Positions 1-9,844 of a stretch of DNA of 64,000 nucleotides are shown piece by piece. The first letter of the stretch is position 1. Each line of letters begins with the position of its first letter. The stretch comes from Bedellia somnulentella (lineage: Eukaryota; Arthropoda; Insecta; Lepidoptera; Bedelliidae): the NCBI GenBank assembly GCA_963576735.1, contig OY755171.1, positions 2,170,001 to 2,234,000 on the forward strand, read 5' to 3'. Below the pieces are notes generated by a model that worked only from the letters and a program-made list of their open reading frames with translations, made no database searches and had not been told where the DNA came from. The translations under genes and the position numbers were made by a program.

Positions 1-896
1 TTATACCACTATGTACCACTGGGCGAGGCTTGTAATATAAAAGTATCTTGTGAAACTATTAAATCTATCTATTATTTTATTTTGGAAAAGATTCAACATA
101 ACGAACACAACTGGAAAGTTTGTGGAGATTTGAAGGTAATTGCCCTAATATTAGGATTACAACTAGAATACACAAAATACTGTTGGTGTGTTTGTGAGCG
201 GGACAACAGAGACCGAAAAAATCATTATGTTAAGAAAGACGTCTGGCCTAAACGGAAATTCCTTACCCCAGGACAAACAAATATAAAAAAATCCCCCTTT
301 AGTGCAGCCGAATAATATATTTACACATAAAACTCTCATGTTTTTTTTTGTTAAAGCTATGATTAAGGCTTGTGATGGTTTTTTATACTTAAAAGAAAAA
401 ATCTCTAAACTGAGCGAAACAAAGATTAAATAAGGTGTATTTATTGGTCTTCAAATCAGGCAATAAATGAAAGATGACATATTTTTAAAAATAACTAAGC
501 GATTTGGAAAAAACTGCTTGGGAATCTTTTATGAAAGTGACTCAAAATTTTCTCAGAAGCCACCGATCGAATGACTATGAAAGTATTGTTGAGGAACTTT
601 TGTCTACGTATAAGGTTTTAGGGTGTAATATGCCGTTAAAAATACATATTCTACATTTATATTTAGACTTCTTTCTTGAAAATCTGGGCGCCGTTAGTGA
701 TGAACACGGTGAAAGATTCCACCAAGATATTTCCACTATAGAAAAAAATATATCAAGGCAAGTGCAAGCACGTATGCTGGCGGATTATTGTTGGATATTA
801 CAACGAGACGTCCCTGAAGCAAAATATAGAAGAAAATTATCACGATTTTATTATTGCAATATAGAGGAATATCTTCACTTGGTCAATAAATATTGA
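1..896 (+). pseudogene. Decayed copy of a multicopy arthropod protein family
   Basis: Two broken reading frames on the plus strand (about 22-315 and 504-896) read as one protein: an N-terminal part with HNWKVCGDLKVIALILG and a tyrosine/cysteine-rich stretch, then a C-terminal part with GCNMPLKIH, GAVSDEHGERFHQDIS and MLADYCW. I recall these motifs, in this order, from an uncharacterised family present in many copies in aphids, hydra and other animals; no function is known to me. Between the pieces (316-503) the same frame can be followed through several stops (KLSETKIK, GVFIGLQI). There is no ATG at 504; that frame opens with TTG and is simply interrupted. The 5' end probably lies outside the window. 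Multicopy status suggests a mobile-element origin, which is inference. Confidence 0.6.
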
Positions 897-1395
897 AATT
901 ATCTAAAATGTTTAAAAATCGAATTACAAAAAAATATTCGTATTTGGAACATTTTGATTTTATTTCTATTATCCTTATCCTTGTTCGAAACATAACTAGA
1001 CAAAAGTTTTCATGTTACAAACAAAAACTGTTTTTTTGTTGACCAGTGTTATTCAAATTGAACTGGTATTTGGAATTCCCAAAATAATATTTTACTTTTA
1101 AATATCTTCCCTTACTAATCAAATCAGTTATACTTAGACCGAACCGGCCTATACACCTTTATAAACTCTGCTTGAGATATCTATTATTTTTTGTACGTAT
1201 TTAATAGCACTTTTTAAATAATAAGAATTTGTTAAAGTATACATGCTTGAGCCGCTCTACTTTTTTCTAGTGCCCAGTAATAGTACTGAAAGAAGGGAAA
1301 CAATCAATAGCACCATCAATGTTACTAACAAAATATACTCTAGTAACATTGCGCAGAACCATTAGGCACTTTGTACAATACGCGTCAGAGCGGTT
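897..1395. other. AT-rich stretch, no gene seen
   Basis: No open frame with recognisable motifs on either strand and no repeat that recurs elsewhere in the window. Confidence 0.5.
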
Positions 1396-1477
1396 TTCGG
1401 GCTATTCCACATATCCCCCCTGAGCTATCCCCCCTGGGGGGGAAGAAAGGATTTTTTTTCCACATAGTGCTACCAGG
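1396..1477 (+). repeat. Fragment of a C/G-run repeat
   Basis: This stretch, with two runs of CCCCCC ahead of an eight-G run, is the reverse complement of about 8334-8415 (and its duplicate at about 9307-9388). The match stops abruptly at TACCAGG, after which this copy continues with a sequence resembling 5661-5672 instead. It is therefore a piece of an interspersed element also present around 5650-5700. Confidence 0.6.
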
Positions 1478-1874
1478 AGGGCAATTCTCGCAAGTTCGAT
1501 ATCATTACTATCATAGCAATTATATCAAGTGTTCAATGTCATGTGAAAATGAAAAATATCACAAAGTGAAATATATTTCTATTGATAGATTGAAACTGTA
1601 TTCTCGCACACGGTAGTAACTTTTCCTTAGACATTAAAGAACGAAGACCGAAATCCAACCAACCAACCGAACCAAGCGAATGAATTGAACGAAAGGTCAG
1701 TTTAACTGTCATCTTAGATATGAAAAGGTCTTCATATCTGTCAATATTTTACTCGACATTGGCGAAATAATTGTGGCAAACACGATTGAAGCCACCTTTA
1801 AAAATTGAATATTGAATTTGTCAATATTTACATATGTTTTGGTTTGTTTAAATTTTCCTTTACAGATCCACATA

Positions 1875-3334
1875 CAGATCCACAATCATAACTTGGCCGG
1901 CGGCGACTCTGGTACTACTGTCGCCATTTTGAAATTTCGGCCTGTCATTGTCAGTTAGTTCTTAACTAAATAAAAATTATAGGGTGACCTATGTATATAA
2001 TAAATTATCACTTTCATTAATATTTTTTGTAGTGGAATTATTTTTTTATATATAATGTTTCTTTGCTTATTAATAAACGTTTTTCTTTCCAGTATTCAAT
2101 ATAAAAAAATATGAAAAATTTTATTTATTTTGCTAAAATTATCTAAGAAGGCTAACACCATCCGCAAAGTTGTGCGCTGCGTTGCGTACATGACTATCGC
2201 CCGATTTCTGAATTGAGTATTCCAGCTGAGAACAACTTAAGTATCGTTCTGTCGCATTGAAATCTTAACAACTGAATGAGACAAAACGATACTTAAGTCG
2301 TTCTCAGCTTGAATACTTAATTCAGAAATCGGGCGTATAGCGGTGCGGGTTACGGGAAGTGGGGAAATGCACCCGAATAAGATTTCACTTCGTATACACT
2401 GATGCGTGGGTTCTAATCCTAATGCGGGAATGTACCAATGTGTAATTTCTTATGTCATACATAACTGTCTGACATATATATTTATAAAAATATAAGGCTG
2501 TCAACAGCGAAAGAAAAGTGCCCACAGATTCACTGAACGAGCAAAATGAATGACCCAAACGATTTCTAATGTTTATAATATTTCTTTCTGTGCCACCTTT
2601 TTAGGGTATCTATGTGTGAATATAAAATGTAAAAGACAGTACAGACAAGTACTCCTCTGATTTACAGGATTAAAAAAATGATTTTATGTAGTTACCCACT
2701 TTTTAAACTCTGAGTGTCACAAACAACAAATCCTTGAGTATAAAATAATGAAACAGTTTGCAGAGAAGTACAGTTGACAGTGTTATCGCTATTAGCAATC
2801 TCTTCCACACAACATTTGGGAGGTAAGATCAGCAAATTTAGGATACACTGTCATTCGGGTAGACATAACAGACAAGGGCAAAACTAAATAAATATAATTA
2901 GCTTACATTAAAACGAACTTGTTTACTTACAATGATAGTTATTACATACATACATATACTCACGACTGCGAATCTCTAAAAGGTTTAGCCAGAGCTAAGA
3001 AACTTAGAAACTCCTCAGCCACTTTTTGAAAGCTGAGTGGGGTAAAGATAGTAAAATAAAGGTTGTTGGTCTGGTCTGGTCTCCAATCGCATCGCCCAAA
3101 AGTCTCTTAAAAGCCCCAATACCGTTAGTTGCCTATTACGTACACCCACCGGCAAATGGTTATTCATTGAATGAATATTATATAAATTGTTTTATTCAGA
3201 CATTTCAATACATAAATAAATTAGCCTGTATGATGTAAAATTACTTCCCTTATAATGGTAAAATTTTATTTACTGGCAATACTAATTTCGATGACAGCGA
3301 CACCCTTACCGGCCAAGAAATCTATGTGGATCTG
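1875..3334 (+). mobile_element. TA-flanked TIR element, copy 1 (left arm of inverted dimer)
   Basis: The copy begins CAGATCCACAA followed by CTTGGCCGG and ends with the inverse, GTGGATCTG at 3334, flanked by TA on both sides. A 12-bp extra piece (TACAGATCCACA, 1861-1872) precedes it. No transposase frame is visible, so it is non-autonomous. TA target duplication fits Tc1/mariner-like transposition but the superfamily is not proven. A MITE has inserted at 2198-2335. The same element recurs inverted at 3339-5204 and, with nested insertions, at 40872-45643. Confidence 0.8.
2198..2335. mobile_element. 138-bp palindromic MITE with TAT duplication
   Basis: The termini CGCCCGATTTCTGAATT and its inverse enclose a nearly self-complementary body. 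TAT flanks both sides (2195-2197, 2336-2338). The third copy of the host element (near 41200) has the uninterrupted sequence GACTATAGCGG, which confirms both the boundaries and the 3-bp duplication. A 3-bp duplication with a GC-rich TIR is compatible with PIF/Harbinger-type MITEs; this is only inferred. Confidence 0.85.
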
Positions 3335-3457
3335 TACATTTCTTGGCCGGTAAGGGCGTCGCTGTCATCGAAATTAGTATTGCCAGTAAATAAAATTTTA
3401 CCATTATAAGGGAAATAATTTTACATCATACAGGCTAATTTATTTATGTATTGAAAT

Positions 3458-4003
3458 TTATTTATTTATTCAAGGCACACCAACAGCATTATAACATAGA
3501 TTGCATTAACATTTATTTTTAAAGTATTGGTCAGTTATAATGCCAACAACAGTGCACACAGCATTGACAATATTATAACTTAAAGATATAACTAAAAATT
3601 TGATTAAAAACTATAATAAAATAAAACTAGAATAGACAATTAAAATTCCTAACATTAATAATAAATTACAAACAAAAAAATCAATAAAATTAAATAAAAT
3701 TATAAAAAATAAAGTGACAATACCAAAACATTTGAAAATTTGTATTTAATAAGAATTTAAATAATAAAATAATAATAATAATTGATTAATTAATTTCTGG
3801 CACCAATTGCCTACATTTTTTCTTAAAACTAAACAGTGTGTCATTATAGACGTCAGGCTCGCATTCATGACCTATTGCACACAATGAATTGTAAAGTTGG
3901 CAGACTCTGTGGATAGGGTTGTTTGCGGCCATGTTTGTTCTCACAGTCGGGACGGCCAGAGGGCGAGCACTTCGCAGTGCTCTTTGGGGAACGTTCAGCT
4001 GAA
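3458..4003 (-). mobile_element. 5'-truncated LINE, 3' end
   Basis: An insertion into copy 2 flanked by TGAAAT on both sides (3452-3457 and 4004-4009); copy 1 shows the empty site. On the minus strand it holds the last about 72 codons of a LINE open frame ending at 3786 (contains NNPIHRVCQLYNSL and a lysine-rich end), an AT-rich 3' UTR, and a tail of AAATA-type repeats. The C-terminal sequence style fits the Jockey/CR1 group; the clade is uncertain. Confidence 0.75.
3786..4003 (-). pseudogene. C-terminal tail of a LINE ORF2 (truncated)
   Basis: About 72 sense codons and a stop remain of the post-reverse-transcriptase C-terminal region of a non-LTR retrotransposon ORF2. No catalytic motif is left because the copy was truncated at its 5' end on insertion. 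Recognition rests on the motif pattern (RTNMAANNPIHRV, LYNSL, then F-KKKC) that ends many Jockey/CR1-type ORF2 proteins. Confidence 0.6.
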
Positions 4004-5206
4004 TGAAATGTCTGAATAAAACAATTTATGTAATATTCATTCAATTAATAACCATTTGCCGGTGGGTGTACGTAATAGGCAACTAACGGTATTGGGGCTT
4101 TTAAGAGACTTTTGGGCGATGCAGTTGGAGACCAGACCAGACCAACAACCTTTATTTTACTATCTTTACCCCACTCAGCTTTCAAAAAGTGGCTGAGGAG
4201 TTTCTAAGTTTCTTAGCTCTGGCTACACCTTTTAGAGATTCGCAGTCGTGCCTATATGTATGTATGTATTTAATAACTATCATTGTATGTAAATAAGTTC
4301 GTGTTAATGTAAGCTAATTATATTTATTAATTTTTGCCCTTGTCTGTTATGTCTACCCGAATGACAGTGTATCCTAAATTTGCTGATCTTACCTCCCAAA
4401 TGTTGTCTGGAAGAGATTGCTAATAGCGATAACACTGTCAATTGTACTTCTCTGCAAACTGTTTCATTATTTTATACTCAAGGATGTGTTGTTTGTGACA
4501 CTCAGAGTTTAAAAAGTGGGTAACTACATATAATCATTTTTTTAATCCTGTAAATCAGAGGCTTACTTTGTCGTGTACTGTCTTTTACATTTCATATTCA
4601 CACATATCTATGTGTATCTACCCTAAAAAGGTGGCACAGAAAAAAATATTATAAACATTAGAAATCGTTTGGGTCATTCATTTTGCTGGGTCAGTGAATC
4701 TATGGACACTTTTCTATTGCTGTTGACAGCCTTATATTTATATATATATATGTCAGACAGTTATGTATGACATAAGAAATTACACATTGGTACATTCCCG
4801 CATTAGGATTAGAACCCACGCAACAGTGTTTACGAAGTGAAATCTTATTCGGGAGCTATTTCCCACTTCCCGTAACCCGCACCGCTATTTAAGTGCGCAC
4901 AACTTTTCAGACAGTGTTAGCCTACTAAGATAAAATTTAACAAAATAAGTAAAAATTTTATTTAATTTTTGTATCAAATACTGGAAACAAAAGCGTTTAT
5001 TAATAAGCAAAGATACATGATAAAAATAATTATCGTTAAAAAAAGTTTCCACTACAAAAAATATTAATGAAAGTGATAATTTATACGTAGGTCACCCTAT
5101 AATTTTTATTTAGTTAAGAACTAACTGACAATGACTGGCCGAAATTTCAAAATGGCGACAGTAGTACCAGTGTCGCCGCCGGCCAAGAAAAGATTGTGGA
5201 TCTGTA

Positions 5207-5697
5207 AGTGTACTTTGCCGGTAACTAGCAAAGTCTGAATTCCCAAATGGACCATCCGACAACCGAATTTAGTTTTTGAAATTTTATGATGGAAAAATAA
5301 TATATTTTTACATTTTAATAATATAATTAACGTTGATCCAAGTAGATATTATTTACAACTTCTAAGACTATTTGATCTATGATCCATTTAATATATTTAC
5401 CTACATTTTAGTTTTCTATCTATAAGTATTCAAACAAAACTTGTAAACAAAATGGCTACCGTTCGCACGACATCTTCAAATATCATCATATCGTCTGATC
5501 GTGACCACACGATATCATCCTTTGATATATATCATCATATCGGCTGGTTTTCATTAGAAAAATATCGATCGGATGGAGTGAGAATAGCTCAAGTCAAATC
5601 TCGATCGCAAAATATCACAAAAGTGATAAATATCGAAAATGATATAATATCTACCGTGTGAGAATTGCCCTCCAGGGGGGATAAACGGTAATTTTTC
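5207..5697. other. Host sequence of the foldback element, no gene
   Basis: AT-rich sequence with repeated ATATCATC-like words and, near 5660-5690, a piece related to the G-run repeat (GAGAATTGCCCTCC then a run of six G). No recognisable coding capacity; the 69-codon open frame at 5452-5661 consists of this repetitive sequence. Confidence 0.5.
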
Positions 5698-6600
5698 CGG
5701 CTATTCCCAGTAGTCTTACTCGATAGTCTTACCAGTAGGACTATTGGGATTTTTTGTCCTAATAGACTTACTAGTAAGACTATTGGGAAAATAATTCCCA
5801 GTAGTCTTACTAAACAATCAAAACTTTTTGGTACCTCTAAGTGTTCCAACTTTTATGTAGACCAAATAAGATTAATAGACATACCTCCTTAGTGAAATTG
5901 AATGTATGATTTATAATCGAATATATTTTTTTTGGCTGATTTCCTTTTTACATTATATTTTATTGAGGTGTATTTGCCATGAACTAAATAATTTACAATA
6001 TACATGGGAATGGGTTTGTGGTTGTAATATATTTTCCGCCAAAATACAGTCCTCAAAAGGTAAAATTACTATGTATTTATAGTATATTGTTTGTATTTAA
6101 AGTACCAGGGTAGCATAAACAAAAAAAGCTTATTGGTTTTACACAAAATTATCAGATGGAGTTTATCAAAATCAGAATTATAGAATAATCAGACAGAAGA
6201 ATCAACCAAAAGACGTCCACAGGTGGAGAAAATCTTTTCCGAAAGATCTCCATAAAAACCGGTTCTGTGCTGCCCAAAAATTTTATCACGACGAAGTCGT
6301 CGGTCAACCTTATGGGAGACCTACGCAAACAAACAAACCGACCACAACAACCCTATTAATAACCTGATTCATGAAAAATATCACGTCGACCTCTGGACAT
6401 AGAGACAGCAGACATAAAAATAGGTAAGATAATAGTAAGTCTAATAGTTATGAGGTCTATGTTTTTATAACATATGTCAAGTAGGGCTAATGGGAAAAAT
6501 ACGCCATAGACAATGTCCTACTTTCGGTAAGACTATTGGGAATAAAAATCTCATTAGTCCTACTGGTAAGACTATCCAGTAAGACTACTGGGAATAGCCG
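5698..6600. mobile_element. hAT-like foldback element, 903 bp
   Basis: Starts CGGCTATTCCCAGTAGTC and ends with its inverse; the terminal inverted repeats run about 57 bp with few mismatches. A perfect 8-bp duplication AATTTTTC flanks it (5690-5697, 6601-6608). The subterminal parts carry several further direct and inverted copies of GTAAGACTA/CCCAGTAGTCTTAC. There is no transposase frame. An 8-bp duplication suggests hAT mobilisation; the terminus is not the usual CAG type, so the superfamily is tentative. Confidence 0.8.
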
Positions 6601-7101
6601 AATTTTTCTTCCACTTATCCCTCCTAAGACAAAGTACAATCGAAAAGAACAATCATTATGCCCGTGGACTACTGACCTTATTTTATTGCCTTTTGTTACA
6701 TAACTAATAATTTTCATCAATCTTACTGCTAAATGTTCTTGTTTGTTTGGGATATTTTAAATCAAGAGGTAAGTAATTTTAGTTAAGGTGTCTCCAGGAC
6801 ACTTAGAAAACTTTAGACTCTAACTTAGTCTATTAACAAATTTAAACAATATGTAATTACCATTTTCTTACATTGACGTGATCGTATCATATGTTGTAAA
6901 CTTGTAGAAGACTGATTTCTGTACCAGGGAATCATATGACAAGAGAAATTTGTAAACCTCTGTGTGGAAATGTAAAAAAAACAAGAATTATGATCAAACC
7001 GGCTTTCCTTTGTCCCTCTAAAAGTACTTTTTTGGAAATCTATGGCCCGTGGTCCCTTTTTCAATATGAACCGTCCAAAATAAAAGTCTCGCTTACATTT
7101 A

Positions 7102-7328
7102 CATACACACATACTCACGCCATTAGCTCCCATTGGGGTAGGCAGAGACTATCGATCGCCACTTCGTACTATCCTGACAAACCTCTCTCGCTTCGTTAAC
7201 ATCCATCAATCTTTTCATACATGCCCTTTGATTCTTCATACTTCGGACGCCAGCCTTTTTGAGCACACTCTCAATTTGGTCCATGAGTGTTTTCCGTGAT
7301 CGTCCTCTACTAACATTACCATCCACAA
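7102..7328 (-). mobile_element. RTE-type LINE, 3' fragment
   Basis: Flanked by a perfect 13-bp duplication TCGCTTACATTTA (7089-7101, 7329-7341). On the minus strand it encodes the last part of an RTE ORF2 (GNVSRGRSRK, KKAGVRSMKN, WRSIVSAYPNG) and ends in a CATA-type microsatellite tail. It is the same family as the longer element at 42834-44717, with which it shares most residues. Confidence 0.85.
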
Positions 7329-7341
7329 TCGCTTACATTTA

Positions 7342-7900
7342 TAGGGTTTTTATTCATATTCTATAATGGTTTGATAGTTGAAATATCTTCATCATACAAA
7401 AAAACGTAAGAGGTAAAATCACTAAACAACAAATATTTTCACAAAAGATTGATTATGATGAATGCATTAAATGACTTGAATTTGAATTTGATTTTGCGAA
7501 AATATTTTTAATGAAGTACTATGGGTGCTCTACCTGCAACCAAGCAAACAAACATGCAAACAATCAAGCAAGTATGCATACAAACAAGCATGCATCCGCT
7601 ATTTATTTATACAATTTTTCTAACATAAATAATATCTAGTTGAAGAGATATACGATTTGTAAGACTATGGATAGTTACTTCGGTCTTTTAAACCTTTGGA
7701 ATAATGAGATTATAGTATAAGATATAGTTGATTAAAGAAAAAAAATAATTTTAATAATCTGGTTTTAGTTTTTTTGGGAAATGATACTTCTATAGAATGC
7801 ATTTATGTACTAATGAATGAAGTTGTGGACTATAAAACATCTGTGATACGTAAATTCTGTGAAGCGTTTTCTAAATGTTGAAATTCGGATTTAAAACATT
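7342..7900. other. AT-rich spacer
   Basis: No gene seen. A short run of CAAACAAGCATG-like direct repeats occurs near 7540-7595. Confidence 0.4.
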
Positions 7901-8871
7901 CGAATATTCAAAATGTTACCATGTTTTTAAAATAAAATGTAAACATTTCTGGTTAACGAATAGCTGCATAAATTTATGACGCCCTGGTATTATAGAAATT
8001 ATATAAAACTGTGAATATTTGATATAAAATTACTAAGATTTTACCTCTTGGATTATTATAAAATTTCGTCACTACGTTTTTTTTTTAAACACTATTTTTT
8101 GTAATTACCCGTTTTTAAATTATTTTAGCTCGTATTGGTATTGCCTAGAAAATATAATGTTTTTCTATATACCGGGCAGCTATTAAAAGTTACAAGACCC
8201 CAAAACACAATGCGAAAAATGGAACAGTCAAAGCAAAGCAAAAGCCAAGAGCAAAAAAAATACTTATGTATTTTGTAATTGATGATACTCATTTGTTGTT
8301 TTTTTTCATCAGGGGGGATAGACGGAAAAGTATCCCCCCTGGTAGCACTATGTGGAAAAAAAATCCTTTCTTCCCCCCCAGGGGGGATAGCTCAGGGGGG
8401 ATATGTGAAATAGCCCCGGTTTTCATGTGTGTTGATAGTGTAGTATTCCCTTTGCGCTATCGTTCGAGGTGGCATTGACTGGCTCGACACCCCTCGCGCA
8501 TAGCCTCAATGAAACGATGCAATGGCACTAGAGAATCAAACGTACTTTTGTATCAATTAACATGGATGTGTGTCTGCGTTGAATATGGATGACCCTTAAC
8601 CCCTTAAAGGTGCTCCTTTACCGGGAGCATTGACGTGTACTGTAATATTACAGATTCGACTTTGAACAATACATTACAATAATACCTGATTGACGAGCAT
8701 TCGTGTGTAATTTATATAATCGTTACAAGCTGCTGCATTGAAATGCTCGGTTCTTAACTACTGTAACATTACATTACACGCGAATGATCCCGGTGAGGCA
8801 ACACAAAGAGTAAAACTATCATCAATTTCAGTACCAATGCATAAGTATTCGTTCTAAGCAGCGCTAGAACA
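7901..8871. repeat. 971-bp tandem duplication, unit 1
   Basis: The unit recurs 973 bp downstream at 8874-9844. Every stretch I compared by eye was identical, including homopolymer runs. It contains no recognisable gene; an identical 70-codon open frame appears in both units but is made of G-run hairpin sequence. See unit 2. Confidence 0.95.
8310..8341. repeat. G-run hairpin, perfect 11-bp arms
   Basis: CAGGGGGGATA and TATCCCCCCTG are separated by a 10-nt loop. The same words repeat just downstream (8380-8401). The structure is copied at 9283-9314 in the second duplication unit. Confidence 0.85.
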
Positions 8872-8873
8872 CG

Positions 8874-9844
8874 CGAATATTCAAAATGTTACCATGTTTT
8901 TAAAATAAAATGTAAACATTTCTGGTTAACGAATAGCTGCATAAATTTATGACGCCCTGGTATTATAGAAATTATATAAAACTGTGAATATTTGATATAA
9001 AATTACTAAGATTTTACCTCTTGGATTATTATAAAATTTCGTCACTACGTTTTTTTTTTAAACACTATTTTTTGTAATTACCCGTTTTTAAATTATTTTA
9101 GCTCGTATTGGTATTGCCTAGAAAATATAATGTTTTTCTATATACCGGGCAGCTATTAAAAGTTACAAGACCCCAAAACACAATGCGAAAAATGGAACAG
9201 TCAAAGCAAAGCAAAAGCCAAGAGCAAAAAAAATACTTATGTATTTTGTAATTGATGATACTCATTTGTTGTTTTTTTTCATCAGGGGGGATAGACGGAA
9301 AAGTATCCCCCCTGGTAGCACTATGTGGAAAAAAAATCCTTTCTTCCCCCCCAGGGGGGATAGCTCAGGGGGGATATGTGAAATAGCCCCGGTTTTCATG
9401 TGTGTTGATAGTGTAGTATTCCCTTTGCGCTATCGTTCGAGGTGGCATTGACTGGCTCGACACCCCTCGCGCATAGCCTCAATGAAACGATGCAATGGCA
9501 CTAGAGAATCAAACGTACTTTTGTATCAATTAACATGGATGTGTGTCTGCGTTGAATATGGATGACCCTTAACCCCTTAAAGGTGCTCCTTTACCGGGAG
9601 CATTGACGTGTACTGTAATATTACAGATTCGACTTTGAACAATACATTACAATAATACCTGATTGACGAGCATTCGTGTGTAATTTATATAATCGTTACA
9701 AGCTGCTGCATTGAAATGCTCGGTTCTTAACTACTGTAACATTACATTACACGCGAATGATCCCGGTGAGGCAACACAAAGAGTAAAACTATCATCAATT
9801 TCAGTACCAATGCATAAGTATTCGTTCTAAGCAGCGCTAGAACA
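8874..9844. repeat. 971-bp tandem duplication, unit 2
   Basis: Second unit of the duplication, joined to the first by two bases. After it the sequence diverges (AGCCCCC instead of the CGCGAATATTC that starts a unit). Either a very recent duplication or an assembly artefact. Confidence 0.95.

Larger units (their letters stand above)
3339..5204 (-). mobile_element. TA-flanked TIR element, copy 2 (right arm of inverted dimer)
   Basis: Reverse complement of copy 1, from TTTCTTGGCC at 3339 to GTGGATCTG at 5204, followed by TA (5205-5206). Its inner terminus lacks the outermost bases; the two arms share one terminus in an 18-nt spacer (3321-3338). A 5'-truncated LINE has inserted at 3458-4003. The arms look roughly 90 percent identical by eye, so the dimer is not brand new. 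Confidence 0.8.

Noticed and set aside
3026..3238. 70-codon open frame
   Set aside because: Lies wholly within the TIR element and is not preserved as an open frame in the other copies.
8266..8478. 70-codon open frame repeated at 9239-9451, possible duplicated gene
   Set aside because: It is made of the G-run hairpins, has no domain, and the duplication includes all surrounding non-coding sequence equally.
8589..8790. TTAACCCCTTAAAGG as a piggyBac terminus
   Set aside because: No matching inverse terminus with TTAA could be found downstream in the unit.
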